Source of the DNA: Haloechinothrix alba
Lineage (GTDB): Bacteria > Actinomycetota > Actinomycetes > Mycobacteriales > Pseudonocardiaceae
Assembly (NCBI RefSeq): GCF_900188115.1
Contig: NZ_FZNW01000014.1
Span: forward strand, 62,001-126,000
DNA length: 64,000 nucleotides
Direction: 5' to 3'
The translations under genes were made by a program, and so were the position numbers. The notes beneath the pieces are model-generated. The model saw only the letters and a list, made by a program, of their open reading frames with translations. It did no database searches and was not told the origin of the DNA. Of this stretch, positions 1-11,086 are shown one piece after another (position 1 is the first letter of the stretch; each line of letters opens with the position of its first letter).

Positions 1-479
1 GTGACTTCGTCCGCACCGTCGAGGAGCTGGGCGCGGGCGAGAAGGGCCGTTACATGCTGGCGGCCACGTTCGGCAACGTGCACGGCGTCTACAAGCCGGG
101 CAATGTCAAGCTCCGGCCCGAGATCCTCAAACGCGGCCAGGATGTGGCCGCCGAGAAGCTCGGCCAGCCCGCGGGCTCCCGCCCGTTCGACCTGGTCTTC
201 CACGGTGGCTCCGGCTCGCTGGACTCGGAGATCCACGAGGCGGTGTCCTACGGCGTGGTGAAGATGAACGTGGACACCGACACGCAGTACGCTTTCACCC
301 GCTCGATCGCCGACCACTTCTTCCGCAACTACGACGGGGTACTCAAGGTCGACGGCGAGGTCGGCGACAAGAAGGCCTACGACCCGCGCAGCTACCTCAA
401 GCAGGCCGAGGGGTCGATGGCCGAGCGAGTCGTGCGTGCGACCGAGGACCTCAAGTCGGCGGGTAAGAAGCTCGGCTGA
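1..479 (+). CDS. fba: Class II fructose-bisphosphate aldolase, C-terminal part (5' end outside window)
   Basis: This is the last ~158 residues of a zinc-dependent class II aldolase, which interconverts fructose-1,6-bisphosphate with DHAP and glyceraldehyde-3-phosphate in glycolysis and gluconeogenesis. The reading frame is open from base 3 to the TGA at 477-479. Visible family motifs are AATFGNVHG near the left edge, the phosphate-binding glycine loop VFHGGSGS, and VKMNVDTDTQYAFT near the end, all typical of the second half of the barrel. The family is usually about 340 residues, so roughly half is missing only because the window starts inside the gene. fba followed by a DUF3151 gene and purA nearby is the order known from mycobacteria, which supports the call. 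Confidence 0.95.
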   Translation, partial: DFVRTVEELGAGEKGRYMLAATFGNVHGVYKPGNVKLRPEILKRGQDVAAEKLGQPAGSRPFDLVFHGGSGSLDSEIHEAVSYGVVKMNVDTDTQYAFTRSIADHFFRNYDGVLKVDGEVGDKKAYDPRSYLKQAEGSMAERVVRATEDLKSAGKKLG

Positions 480-584
480 GTACCGTGCGGGGCGCTCGCG
501 TGCCCGGCCGTCCCCGTCGTCTGTGTGCACGGAGCAGTGCGAGGGCACGCGAGCCCCGACCGGCCCGATGGGAGAATCACTACG

Positions 585-671
585 ATGATGCCGAAGCGAC
601 TGATCGCGACAGTGCTGGCCGCCGCGCTGGTGCTTTCCACGGCGAGTGTGGCTGTGACCTTGCTCTTGTGA
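585..671 (+). CDS. Possible 28-residue hydrophobic peptide
   Basis: A short open frame lies in the 255-base gap between fba and the DUF3151 gene. It begins with two consecutive ATG codons (585 and 588), preceded by GGGAGAA about 10 bases upstream. It encodes a basic N-terminus (MMPKR) followed by an uninterrupted hydrophobic Ala/Leu/Val stretch up to the stop, so it would form one membrane segment or a signal-peptide-like tail. I recognise no family. It could be a genuine small membrane protein cotranscribed with fba, the remnant of a longer secreted protein, or chance. The good Shine-Dalgarno and the membrane-like composition are the only positive evidence. Confidence 0.35.
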   Translation: MMPKRLIATVLAAALVLSTASVAVTLLL

Positions 672-734
672 GCGAGCGGCAGCCGGCCATGCGGCGTCGC
701 TTTCGGATCCACCCGCCTCGACCAGGAAGGCACC

Positions 735-1157
735 ATGAACAGCACCGACTTGCTCGGCCCTGACCCCACCCTGCTTCCCGAGCGCACCGACGCGCAGGCC
801 GCGATGGACGCAGAGACCACACCGTCCGAGGTCGCCGCCGAACACCCGGACTTCAGCGAGGCCTGGGCGGCACTGGCGGAGAAGGCACTGGCGGCGGGGG
901 AGCCCGTTGCCGCGTACGCCTACGCCCGGACCGGCTACCACCGGGGGCTCGACCAGCTCCGCAAGTCCGGCTGGAAGGGCTACGGCCCCGTGCCGTGGCA
1001 GCACCGGCCGAACCAGGGCTTCCTGCGTTCCGTGGCGGCGCTGGCGAGCGCGGCGCAACGGATCGGCGAGACCCCCGAGTACGAGCGCTGCGTTCAGCTG
1101 CTGAACGACTCCGACCCGGAAGCCCTCGCCGCGACGGGCCTGCAGGGCGGTTCCTGA
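735..1157 (+). CDS. DUF3151 family protein
   Basis: A 140-residue cytoplasmic protein of the DUF3151 family, which is almost confined to Actinobacteria and lacks an assigned function. Tryptophan-rich stretches in the middle (SGWKGYGPVPW, residues ~80-92) and the helical EAWAALAEKAL segment are typical of the family. The start at 735 is set by AGGAAGG seven bases upstream. Its position just after fba and before purA corresponds to mycobacterial Rv0360c next to fba, which supports orthology. No transmembrane segment or catalytic motif is apparent. Confidence 0.85.
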   Translation: MNSTDLLGPDPTLLPERTDAQAAMDAETTPSEVAAEHPDFSEAWAALAEKALAAGEPVAAYAYARTGYHRGLDQLRKSGWKGYGPVPWQHRPNQGFLRSVAALASAAQRIGETPEYERCVQLLNDSDPEALAATGLQGGS

Positions 1158-1188
1158 GTCATCACCCCGGTGGGGTGGCCGGCGACGC

Positions 1189-3287
<2,099 letters not shown>

Positions 3288-3298
3288 CCCCGTGCGGG

Positions 3299-3357
3299 GG
3301 GTGGGAGCCGAATGTTGCATTCGGCTCCTTCTATGGAACCGAGGTCACCTTCGGCTC
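3299..3357 (+). repeat. Palindromic repeat/terminator, family copy 1 (after purA)
   Basis: A perfect 11-bp stem, GGAGCCGAATG / CATTCGGCTCC (3304-3314 and 3318-3328) with a 3-base loop, is followed by TTCT and a second half-site ACCTTCGGCTC. It lies between the convergent purA and glycerophosphodiesterase genes, so it may terminate purA and possibly both. A 59-base copy with only four mismatches lies after purM (50540-50598). Confidence 0.75.
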
Positions 3358-3402
3358 CCCACGCCGAGCCGGCAAATCGTGACATGCCGGCCGCTGGCGC
3401 GG

Positions 3403-4437
3403 TCAGGTGCGATCCTTGATCACCTCGACGGCGATGTCCGGGTGGTCGATGAACAGCCCGTCGATGCCGGCGTCGAGGAAGATCTCGAGGCTGCGGAACA
3501 GGTCGCCGAGGTGGGCAGGCTGATCCGAGGAACGGTAGCCCGTGGGGAGGAACGCGTTCTCCGCCCGCCAGATGTAGGGATGCACCTCGAGCCCGGCGGC
3601 ATGCGCGTCATCCACCAGCGAAGTCGGCTCGCCGAGTGACCCGTCGGGGTTGCGCGGGATCACGCTGCCCTTGGTCGGGCCGATGCCTTGCGCGTAGGTG
3701 GCGATCTCGGCAAGGCCTTCCGGTGTCATCATGTCGCGGTAGGTGTGTGCGTGCCCGGCGGTGACCCGGTCGTACGGTGCGCCGTGGCTGTCGGTGAGCT
3801 GGATGAACGGCACCCACAGGTGGTCGCGCAGCATCCGGAGGTTGGCGACCTCGAACGACTGCACGTAGATGTTGGCGCCCGCCCGGTTCAGCCCGTTGCT
3901 GTCCAGGATGTCGATCAGCGCTGGTTCCAGTGGCGTGCCCAGCCCCTGGAAGTACGTGGGGTGCTTGGTCTCCGGGTAGACCCCGACGTCGATGCCCAGC
4001 TGCCCGGACAGCCGCTTGGTGAGGTCGATGACCTCCTGGAACGTGGGGATCTCGAACCGGCCGTCGTAGATCGTGTTCTGCTGGCGCAGCTCGGGCATGG
4101 GCTCGCGGGCACGTAGCGTCTTGATCTCGTCGATCGTGAAGTCCTCCGCGAACCACTGGTCGCGGATGACATGGCCGTCGATCGTCTTGGTGGTCCGCCG
4201 CTCGGCGAACTCCGGATGGTCGGACACATCGGTCGAGTCACCGAGGTACGGCTCGTGGCGCGCGATGAGGACGCCGTCGCCGGTAATGACCAGGTCCGGT
4301 TCGAGGTAGTCGGCCCCCATGCGCGCGGCGAGCTCGAACGCCGCGAGCGTCTGCTCGGGCCGGTATCCGGAAGCACCCCGGTGGCTGATGATGTGCGGCA
4401 CGCCGCGATCGTTGTGGGGCTTTCGTGTGCCTTGCAT
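3403..4437 (-). CDS. Glycerophosphodiester phosphodiesterase
   Basis: A 344-residue GDPD-family enzyme expected to hydrolyse deacylated phospholipid glycerophosphodiesters to glycerol-3-phosphate and an alcohol. Conserved motifs run in order: HRGASGYRPEQT (catalytic first histidine, residues ~17-28), MGADYLEPDLVITGDGVLIARHE (metal-binding E-x-D and the second histidine ~60), PETKHP in the middle, and the C-terminal GIDGLFIDHPD. ATG 4437 has AGAAGG upstream and gives a cytoplasmic-looking N-terminus with no signal peptide; a longer frame has no better site. Length and insertions resemble GlpQ-type enzymes rather than the short UgpQ type. It is convergent with purA. Confidence 0.9.
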   Translation of the reverse strand: MQGTRKPHNDRGVPHIISHRGASGYRPEQTLAAFELAARMGADYLEPDLVITGDGVLIARHEPYLGDSTDVSDHPEFAERRTTKTIDGHVIRDQWFAEDFTIDEIKTLRAREPMPELRQQNTIYDGRFEIPTFQEVIDLTKRLSGQLGIDVGVYPETKHPTYFQGLGTPLEPALIDILDSNGLNRAGANIYVQSFEVANLRMLRDHLWVPFIQLTDSHGAPYDRVTAGHAHTYRDMMTPEGLAEIATYAQGIGPTKGSVIPRNPDGSLGEPTSLVDDAHAAGLEVHPYIWRAENAFLPTGYRSSDQPAHLGDLFRSLEIFLDAGIDGLFIDHPDIAVEVIKDRT

Positions 4438-4826
4438 GGCGTCAGGCCTTCTGTTCGGTGTCGGGTGCAGCGCACCCGGCCCCGCCACGGCACGTGCTAC
4501 GGGAACGGGTAACCCGACGGGGGTCGCACCACAGGGTGCGCTGGTGCTGCTCCGCGCCCCGTGCGTTCGCTGAGCAGCTTCTCATGCCGTGCGCGTCGTG
4601 GGCGCGTGCCGTGTGATCTTTCCGACTCCGTGTCGCCGCATGAGACCGACCGCACACCTGCGTAAACATCACGGAACGATCGAGCCTCCTCGCTTTCGCG
4701 AGAGTCGCACGGACCGGGCGGGGTCGGCAATCTCGACAACACGCGTTACGGGTGTTTACTGTTCAGGTCACGGGTACCGGTCGCGGGGCCTGTGCGTACC
4801 GACCGAGGACAGGAGGCTGGCGCGAG
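4438..4826. other. Intergenic region, no gene seen
   Basis: This 389-base region separates two divergent genes, so it should carry promoters for both. I see a short hairpin (CTCGC/GCGAG around 4690) and locally AT-richer patches near 4660-4680 and 4750-4775. No frame has both a ribosome site and plausible composition. Confidence 0.5.
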
Positions 4827-5735
4827 ATGACGCGGACACGGCTGACCAGCGAGGAGGCGCGGGCGCTGACGCTCGGACCCGACTCGGTGTCCTGGCAACA
4901 CGCCAGCGACATCCGTGGATTCCTCGGCGCGGGGTACGCCCTGCTGCTACAGACCGCCCACCCCACGGTCAGCTCGGGTGTGCGCGACCATTCCGAGTTC
5001 CGGGCCGAGCCGTGGCAGCGGCTCTACCGCACGCTGGACTACGTCAACCTCACCGTGTACGGCGGCGAGGACGCGGTGGAGGTCACCCGCAGGCTCCGCG
5101 AGATGCACAAGCGCATCAAAGGGGTCAACCCGGACGGCAGCAGGTACCACGCCCTCGAACCGGAGACCTACGCCTGGGTGCAGGCCACGCTGGTCCGGGC
5201 CGTGATCGATGTGAACCGGTGGTTCGTGGGGTCCATGACGGAGCGCGACCACGAGCGCCTGTACCAGGAGTGGCTGGGCCTGGCCCGGCTGCTCGGCATC
5301 GGTGCCGGGGACCTGCCGCCGAGCTGGGCGGAGTTCGACGAGTACTTCGACGAGATGGTGGACAGCAAGCTGGCGCGCACCACCTCGGCGGTGGACGTAC
5401 TCGACAGCCTCGCACGGCCTGCTCGCCCGCCGGTCCTGCCGCGTTGGACCGAGCCGCTGTGGCGGGCGCTCAGCTTTCCCGCCTCCTACGTGCTGCGGCT
5501 GGCCACGACCGGGCTGTTGCCTCCCGTGCTGCGGGAACGGCTGGGTTTGCGCTGGGGTCCGATGCGGGAGCGTCAGCTGCGGGCCCTGGCGGCGCTGTCC
5601 CGCGCGTGCACACCGCTCCTGCCCGGCTTCCTCCGCGTGACCGGCCCCAACTACCTGCGCGCGCGCCGCCGGTACATCGCCGCCGACGAGTTCGCACCAG
5701 CCACCTACCACCACCACAGTGGGAGCCCAGGGTGA
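4827..5735 (+). CDS. Oxygenase MpaB-like (DUF2236) protein
   Basis: A 302-residue protein of the DUF2236/MpaB family, whose fungal namesake oxidatively cleaves a prenyl chain; related bacterial latex-clearing proteins bind heme. Family features are GAGYALLLQTAHPTVSSGV (residues ~32-50), with a histidine in the position used as heme ligand in relatives, DHSEFRAEPWQRL, and the ALEPETYAWVQATLV helix. The start is ATG 4827 with AGGAGG ten bases upstream. The bacterial substrate is unknown. No signal peptide is present, and C-terminal hydrophobic helices suggest membrane association. The gene is followed at once by an inverted repeat that separates it from a convergent lipoprotein gene. Confidence 0.85.
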   Translation: MTRTRLTSEEARALTLGPDSVSWQHASDIRGFLGAGYALLLQTAHPTVSSGVRDHSEFRAEPWQRLYRTLDYVNLTVYGGEDAVEVTRRLREMHKRIKGVNPDGSRYHALEPETYAWVQATLVRAVIDVNRWFVGSMTERDHERLYQEWLGLARLLGIGAGDLPPSWAEFDEYFDEMVDSKLARTTSAVDVLDSLARPARPPVLPRWTEPLWRALSFPASYVLRLATTGLLPPVLRERLGLRWGPMRERQLRALAALSRACTPLLPGFLRVTGPNYLRARRRYIAADEFAPATYHHHSGSPG

Positions 5736-5742
5736 GCCGGGA

Positions 5743-5801
5743 GGCGAGCCGAGGGGCTCCTTCTGTCCACATGGTGTACCCGAGGGGGCCTTCGGCTCGC
5801 C
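5743..5801. terminator. Bidirectional inverted repeat, family copy 2
   Basis: Arms GGCGAGCCGAGGG-like and CCTTCGGCTCGCC (5743-5755 and 5789-5801) flank an internal CTCCTTCT segment also present in copies 1 and 4. It lies exactly between two convergent genes, consistent with a two-way terminator. Confidence 0.6.
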
Positions 5802-5813
5802 TGCCGTGCGGTG

Positions 5814-6332
5814 TCAGCTGACGTAGGAGATCAGCCAGTCGCCGTCCTCGCGGACGAACTCGAAGCCGTCCACCGAGTCGCGGTCCGTGTCGTTGGTCTC
5901 GGCGATGTCCTCGGCGCTGAGCGTCGCTTCGCCGTCGGTGACCACGACGTCCTCCGCGTCCAGCCGGATGATCGACATGCGCTTGTCCCCGAGGTTGTCG
6001 TGGATGTCCTCGATGGCAGCCGGGCAGTCCGCGGCCTGCTCGGCGTAGAACGACTGCATGGTGTCGACGAGCAGACCGCACGCCCTGTCGCCGTCACCCT
6101 CGTCGATCGCGAGGTAGAACTCCTGCACGACGGCCACGACGGCTGCTTGCTCCTCGGTGTGCGCCGGTTCGGGGCTGGTGTCGTCCGTCCCGCCCTGCTC
6201 GGCAGCCGGCTCGTCCTGCTGCGTGTCCTCCTGGGCGTCCTCGTCGCCGCCGCACGCCGCCGCGAACGAGACGGCCCCGGCGGCGACGATCGCGCCGCAT
6301 GCCTTGCGTCGTGACTTCCAGGTCTCGCCCAC
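5814..6332 (-). CDS. Predicted lipoprotein with DUF4878/NTF2-like domain
   Basis: A 172-residue exported protein. A basic start is followed by [14 protein letters not shown], a lipobox-like end (AAAC followed by GG), so it should be lipidated and held at the outer face of the membrane. A Glu/Asp/Gln-rich linker follows, then a compact domain beginning [23 protein letters not shown], with the pattern of the DUF4878/SnoaL-like fold common in actinobacterial lipoproteins, and ending in [14 protein letters not shown] 6332 is chosen because GGAGGT lies just upstream; the open frame extends much further but only antisense to purD. Its promoter region is shared with divergent purD. Function unknown. 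Confidence 0.75.
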   Translation of the reverse strand: MGETWKSRRKACGAIVAAGAVSFAAACGGDEDAQEDTQQDEPAAEQGGTDDTSPEPAHTEEQAAVVAVVQEFYLAIDEGDGDRACGLLVDTMQSFYAEQAADCPAAIEDIHDNLGDKRMSIIRLDAEDVVVTDGEATLSAEDIAETNDTDRDSVDGFEFVREDGDWLISYVS

Positions 6333-6449
6333 TGCTACCTCCACCGGCTCCGTTCGACCGCCGTCCAGTATGCCTGCAACGCCGACGCGCACGGCTGCCG
6401 ACACATCCCCTCGCGTCGCCGGAGGCGGGGTACGGCTACCCTGCTGAGC

Positions 6450-7712
6450 GTGCGCGTCCTGGTTATCGGCTCCGGAGCCCGTGAACACGCCCTGCTGACC
6501 GCGGCGTCGAACGACCCCGCGGTGACGGCCCTCGCCTGCGCCCCCGGCAACGCGGGCACGGCCGCCGTCGCCGAGCAGCTCCCGGTCAACGCCGTCGACT
6601 CCGCCGACGTCGTCGCGCGTGCCCGCGAGTGGCTCGCCGATCTCGTGGTGATCGGCCCGGAGGCGCCGCTGGTCGCCGGTGTGGCCGATGCCGTGCGGGC
6701 GGCAGGGATCCCGTGTTTCGGCCCGTCCGCCGAAGCCGCCCGCATCGAGGGGTCGAAGGCGTTCGCCAAGGAGGTCATGCTCGCCGCAGGCGTGCCGACC
6801 GCAGCGAGCGAGGTTGTGGACAACCCCGCTCACCTCGACGCGGCCCTGTCCCGCTTCGGGCCTGTCTGGGTGGTCAAGGACGACGGGCTCGCCGCAGGTA
6901 AGGGTGTGGTGGTCACCGGGGACTACGACGAGGCCCGCAAGCACGCGTTGACGCTGCTGGAGAACGGCCACCCGGTACTGCTGGAGACCTACCTGGACGG
7001 GCCGGAGGCGTCGCTGTTCTGCCTGGTCGACGGGCACACGGTACGGCCGTTGCTGCCTGCCCAGGACTTCAAGCGGGTCGGCGACGGCGAGACCGGCCCG
7101 AACACCGGTGGGATGGGGGCGTACGCCCCGTTGCCGTGGGCTCCGGAAGGGCTCGTGGACGAGATCGTCGGGCGGGTCGTGCAGCCGGTGGTCGACGAGC
7201 TGGCCGGGCGCGGCACGCCCTACTCCGGGCTGCTGTACGCGGGCCTTGCGCTGACCTCGGACGGCCCGCGGGTCATCGAGTTCAACTGCCGTTTCGGCGA
7301 CCCGGAGACCCAAGCCGTGCTCGCCCTGCTGAACACGCCGGTCGCGGGCGTGCTGCACGCCACCGCCACCGGCGTGCTCGACGAGCAGCCGCCGCTCGAC
7401 TGGCGGGACGGCGCAGCCGTGACCGTCGTACTCGCGGCGGACGGCTACCCGGGGCCGCCGCACACCGGGGACACCATCACCGGTGCGGATGGTGCCGGTG
7501 TGCTGCACGCCGGCACCATCCGCACCGAGGACGGCACGGTCGTGTCCTCGGGCGGTCGGGTGTTGTCGGTGGTCGGGGTCGGCGATGACCTTGCGGCCGC
7601 GCGCGAGCAGGCGTACGAGCGTCTCGCCGGGGTGCACCTTCCCGGCGCGCACTACCGCACCGACATCGCGATGCAGGCGGTGCGCGGCGAGGTGGCGGTA
7701 CCCGCGCACTGA
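6450..7712 (+). CDS. purD: Phosphoribosylamine-glycine ligase (GAR synthetase)
   Basis: A 420-residue ATP-grasp ligase joining phosphoribosylamine and glycine in the second step of purine synthesis, after PurF (47.9 kb). The N-terminal loop [11 protein letters not shown] is at residues ~5-15, the ATP-grasp lysine region [13 protein letters not shown] around 145, the conserved block [12 protein letters not shown] around 210, and the metal-binding [11 protein letters not shown] around 275. Length is normal (about 420). The start is GTG 6450 with little leader sequence and TACCCT ~9 bases upstream, so a leaderless or nearly leaderless transcript is possible (inference). It is the single purine gene of its transcription unit. 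Confidence 0.97.
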   Translation: MRVLVIGSGAREHALLTAASNDPAVTALACAPGNAGTAAVAEQLPVNAVDSADVVARAREWLADLVVIGPEAPLVAGVADAVRAAGIPCFGPSAEAARIEGSKAFAKEVMLAAGVPTAASEVVDNPAHLDAALSRFGPVWVVKDDGLAAGKGVVVTGDYDEARKHALTLLENGHPVLLETYLDGPEASLFCLVDGHTVRPLLPAQDFKRVGDGETGPNTGGMGAYAPLPWAPEGLVDEIVGRVVQPVVDELAGRGTPYSGLLYAGLALTSDGPRVIEFNCRFGDPETQAVLALLNTPVAGVLHATATGVLDEQPPLDWRDGAAVTVVLAADGYPGPPHTGDTITGADGAGVLHAGTIRTEDGTVVSSGGRVLSVVGVGDDLAAAREQAYERLAGVHLPGAHYRTDIAMQAVRGEVAVPAH

Positions 7713-7870
7713 CTCTCGCGACCGCTGTTTCCACGAAACCCGGCGCGTCGTGGCGCCTGCGTTGGTAACCTCCGGAGAGGCCATCCGGACAGGCACGGTA
7801 CGGCTACCGTGTGTGCCCGGGAGCAGGGCTGCACCTGCGGTGCGACGGTCGAGCTGAAGCGGTGGTGGTG

Positions 7871-8245
7871 ATGCACGAGGATCCGGCGGACGCGGCCGTA
7901 CCGTACGGCGCGCGCGCCACGTCGATCGAGGTAGAACCGGACAAGCTTGTCGAGGCCGCGGAGATCGTCGAGGAGGAGGTCTACGCGCTGGACTCGGTGC
8001 TCTACGACGCGGAAGGCGCGTCCCGGATGGGCCCACCGGCGAACGACATCGTCAGCGAGCACGCGATCCCGACCTGGAACTCGCTGCTGACCGAGCTCGG
8101 GCACTCGCACCTGGCGCGGGTGCGGGACTACGTCCAGGAGCTGAACGGTTTCGCGCACCAGCTGCGGCTGGCGGCCGAAGAGTACGAGTGCGCCGACGAC
8201 GAGGCCGCAGAGACGCTACGCGAGCGTGGCGGCGGTCCCGGCTAG
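7871..8245 (+). CDS. PE-like type VII secretion substrate
   Basis: A 124-residue mostly helical protein with no signal peptide. A helical hairpin pattern (IEVEPDKLVEAAEIVEEEVYALDSVLYDA, then LRLAAEEYECADDEAAETL) ends with Y105-x-x-x-D109, the YxxxD/E export signal of type VII substrates. The next genes encode a PPE-like protein and an EspG-like chaperone, which makes a PE-type partner the natural reading. The start is uncertain: ATG 7871 is used, and the preceding ribosome site is weak. The classical N-terminal PE motif is absent, as is usual outside Mycobacterium. It could alternatively be named a WXG100-superfamily protein. Confidence 0.65.
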   Translation: MHEDPADAAVPYGARATSIEVEPDKLVEAAEIVEEEVYALDSVLYDAEGASRMGPPANDIVSEHAIPTWNSLLTELGHSHLARVRDYVQELNGFAHQLRLAAEEYECADDEAAETLRERGGGPG

Positions 8246-8356
8246 CCGATGGGGCCTCCAGCGTGGAGGTCGCGGCCACCGGAACCCTCGCGTGGCGGTC
8301 GGACCGGAGCCTGAGGTACAGCAGCCGTTCGTGAGTACGGGCGTGAAGGAGGCACC

Positions 8357-10159
8357 ATGAGCGTCCCCGAGGCCGGTCGGACGATCCAGCGCATCAACGA
8401 CCAGCGGTTCGACGGCTACACCGAGAACATGCTCGCCGAGCAGATCGACGAGTTCCGTAGCGGCCCCGGTACCGGCGATATCGGCGCGGCGGTGCAGGCG
8501 CTGCGGCGGCTCGCCGACGCGTTGCGCTCCGCCGAACAGACGCTGCGTACCGAGCTGGGTAAGCTCGGCGTGCACTGGTCGGGCGACGCCGCCGAGCAGG
8601 CGCGCCGGGTACTGACCGAGCACGCGGACTTCACGACCGAGGCGAGCGAGAAGATCGCCAGGGCGGCGGAGCTGCTGTTCGCGCAGAGCGAGTCGTTCAA
8701 CCGGGCGCTGCACAAGCTGCCGGACGCCGGGACGCTGCGCGCCGGATCCGGCGGTACCGGTGTCGGTGACTTCCTCGGCAGCCTGATCGGATACGAGACG
8801 GACCAGGCCAAGCGCGTGCGCGAGGCCGAGGCCGCCAGGCAGCAGGCCGTCGACGTGTTGAACACCTACGCCGCGGAGACCGCGGAGCACCTCGAGGGTG
8901 TCGACACGGTGCCGCACCCCGGCCATCTGGTGCTGTCCCACCCGACCGGAGGGACCGGCGAGGCCGAGCCGTCACCCGACGAGCCCGAGACCGGCACGTG
9001 GGACATCGGGGGGCCGGGAGTGACCCCGCTGCATCCGGGCCCGGCGGAGGGGCCCAGCGACACCACCGCGTCGGCACAGGGCAACGCCGGGGGCTCGGGT
9101 GGGCACGACCGCTCGGCCGGTCGGCCCGGAGGCGAGCGGCCGGTCCCCGGCACCGGGCAGGCGCCGCCCGCCTCCGGTGGCGCGTCCTCGCCTGCGCCGG
9201 GATCGGGTCCGGTCCCCGGTGGGAGTGTGTCCTCTTCGGCTGCGGGCGGCGGTGGCCCTGCCGGTGCTGCGTGCCCGCCCGGCGCGGCTCCCTCGGCGGC
9301 GCCGGGCGACCAGCAGGTCGCGGGTAAGCAGCCGAACGGCGGCGCGACCGTGGGCCAGTCCGCGTCGGCAGGCACGGTGCACGGCACCGAGCAGCACCCG
9401 GCCAGGTCGGCGAGCCCGCACGCCGTGTCGAGCACACCCGGTGGGCATGCCGCTCAGGGTCCCGGCCAGGGGCCCGGTCACGGACCCGGCCACGGGCAGG
9501 GCGGCGCGCTGGCCGGTGCCGGCCAGCAGCACGGGCACGCGGCGCGCCCGCTACCCGGCGGTGGTGCGCCCGGTCAGGGCGGTCCGGAGGCGTCGCCCGG
9601 CAAGGGCAGGGTTTCCGGCCCGGAACCGCTGGCGGAGGGTAGTCTGTCCGGTTCGGAGCAGCTGGGGCAGGCAGGCGAGGTGCATGCGCGAAGCGGCGGC
9701 GAGACGGGCTCCGGGGCGCGCCCCTCGATCAACACCGTCGGAGCCACGGCCACCGCGCTCGGGGCGGCCGGTATAGCCGGTGCGCTCAGCGGTGAACCCG
9801 ACAGGAAGCCCAGGGGCGAGCGCGCGGCGAGCCGGGTGTTGCGGGACTACCCGTTCGACGACGCGGATGGTGCGCAGGACCCGGTGACGATCGCGGCCGA
9901 CGGGGATCCACGGGAGCACCTGCGCCCCGCGCCGGGCATCCTCGAGGAAGCGGCTTCCGAGGGCGGCCAGGATGGCTCCGGCGAGAAGGAGCGGGTGCGG
10001 CACCGGCCCGTCGAGGGGACCGATGTTGTCGCTGACCAGCGGCCCGTCGTCCCCGAGGTGATCGACGACGCCCAGCCGGAGGTGCCGGGACACCCCGGCG
10101 ACACCGGTGCCGGGCGCGGCCCTGGCGAGCACGACGACGGGGACGGTTCGGCGCGGTGA
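8357..10159 (+). CDS. PPE-like type VII secretion protein with long Gly/Pro-rich tail
   Basis: A 600-residue protein. Residues 1-~185 form a helical PPE/WXG-like domain with W74-S-G76 between two helices, where PPE and WXG100 proteins carry their W-x-G turn, and a long second hairpin follows. Residues ~195-480 are low complexity, rich in Gly, Pro, Ser, Ala and His (for example GPGQGPGHGPGHGQGG). A conserved-looking C-terminal part (~490-600) is charged and contains RVLRDYPFDDADG. ATG 8357 has AAGGAGG eight bases upstream. It likely heterodimerises with the PE-like protein and is bound by the EspG-like protein; its stop overlaps that gene's GTG by four bases. No ESX membrane genes are nearby, so export would use a machine encoded elsewhere. 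Confidence 0.75.
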   Translation: MSVPEAGRTIQRINDQRFDGYTENMLAEQIDEFRSGPGTGDIGAAVQALRRLADALRSAEQTLRTELGKLGVHWSGDAAEQARRVLTEHADFTTEASEKIARAAELLFAQSESFNRALHKLPDAGTLRAGSGGTGVGDFLGSLIGYETDQAKRVREAEAARQQAVDVLNTYAAETAEHLEGVDTVPHPGHLVLSHPTGGTGEAEPSPDEPETGTWDIGGPGVTPLHPGPAEGPSDTTASAQGNAGGSGGHDRSAGRPGGERPVPGTGQAPPASGGASSPAPGSGPVPGGSVSSSAAGGGGPAGAACPPGAAPSAAPGDQQVAGKQPNGGATVGQSASAGTVHGTEQHPARSASPHAVSSTPGGHAAQGPGQGPGHGPGHGQGGALAGAGQQHGHAARPLPGGGAPGQGGPEASPGKGRVSGPEPLAEGSLSGSEQLGQAGEVHARSGGETGSGARPSINTVGATATALGAAGIAGALSGEPDRKPRGERAASRVLRDYPFDDADGAQDPVTIAADGDPREHLRPAPGILEEAASEGGQDGSGEKERVRHRPVEGTDVVADQRPVVPEVIDDAQPEVPGHPGDTGAGRGPGEHDDGDGSAR

Positions 10160-10935
10160 GCGCGGCTTCCTCCGCGGGCAGCGTGGTGCTGTCGGCGCTC
10201 GAGTTCGACGTGCTGTGGGAGGCCGAGCAGCTCGGGTCGCGGCATCCGGCGCTGGCGGTGCCCAGCCCGGGCACGACGCACACGGAGCGCGCCGAGCTGG
10301 TCGAAGCGACGTGGCCCGCGCTGGAGCGCCGCGGGCTGGCGCGCGGGCGGCGTGCCGGCGGTGAGCTGTTGGACATGCTCGCCGTGCTCGCGCGGCCCAC
10401 GGTGACGTTCGATGTGTGGGTGTGGGCCGATCGCCGTATCTCGGGACTGGCTGCCGGCACGGGAGACCACGCGATGCTCGGGGTGGTCGACGCCGGTGAG
10501 GTCTGGCTGATCCCGACCACCGACCCGGCCCTGGCGAGCGCAGCGATCTCGGTGGCCGGTGACGTCCCGCAGGGTGGCGGGCAGTCCGTGACGCTGCCGT
10601 ACGAGACGCTTGTCGACGCGGATGCCCAGGCCGAGGGGGATCCGCACGCGCTGGTCACCGCACTGGAGGACGCGGGGGTGCGGCTGTGGGAAGCGCAGGA
10701 GGTCGCCGGCATGTTCCTCGGCACCACCTGCCGGGGCCAGGTCGGTGCCCAGCGCCGCGACAAGCAGGGGCTGACGCGGCGTGCCCCCCGGGTCGTCGCC
10801 TTCCACGACACCGATGCCGGCCGGTACCTGTTCCAGGTGGAACACATGTCCGACGGGTTGAGCTGGGCCACGCTGGCGCCCGCGGACAACCACCTGCTGG
10901 CCGCCAGGACCTGGGAGTTGCTTGCGGAGGTGTGA
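10156..10935 (+). CDS. EspG-like type VII secretion chaperone
   Basis: A 259-residue cytoplasmic protein resembling the EspG family, which binds the tip of PPE proteins and keeps PE-PPE dimers soluble until export. The opening VLSALEFDVLWEAEQLG and the later VTFDVWVWADRRISGLAAGTGDHA strand pattern followed by GQSVTLPYETL are typical of actinobacterial ESX-associated EspG proteins. GTG 10156 overlaps the PPE-like stop (GTGA), so the two are translationally coupled, as expected for chaperone and client. It is the last gene of a three-gene PE/PPE/EspG unit with no secretion core. Confidence 0.75.
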   Translation: MSAASSAGSVVLSALEFDVLWEAEQLGSRHPALAVPSPGTTHTERAELVEATWPALERRGLARGRRAGGELLDMLAVLARPTVTFDVWVWADRRISGLAAGTGDHAMLGVVDAGEVWLIPTTDPALASAAISVAGDVPQGGGQSVTLPYETLVDADAQAEGDPHALVTALEDAGVRLWEAQEVAGMFLGTTCRGQVGAQRRDKQGLTRRAPRVVAFHDTDAGRYLFQVEHMSDGLSWATLAPADNHLLAARTWELLAEV

Positions 10936-11086
10936 CGTGTCGAACCGGCAGCACAGGGACACCGCGTGTGGTGGAAGGTGGCGTGTGGACGGACGCGTAG
11001 CGCGGAGCTGATCGTATCTGGCATGCCGTCCCGGCGTGGGTACACAGACGAGCTCGGTGGATGGATGTGTCAACTATCCTGGCGCC

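Noticed and set aside
6333-8036. Long upstream extension of the lipoprotein frame
   Set aside because: It runs antisense through purD; the lipoprotein signal and ribosome site place the start at 6332.
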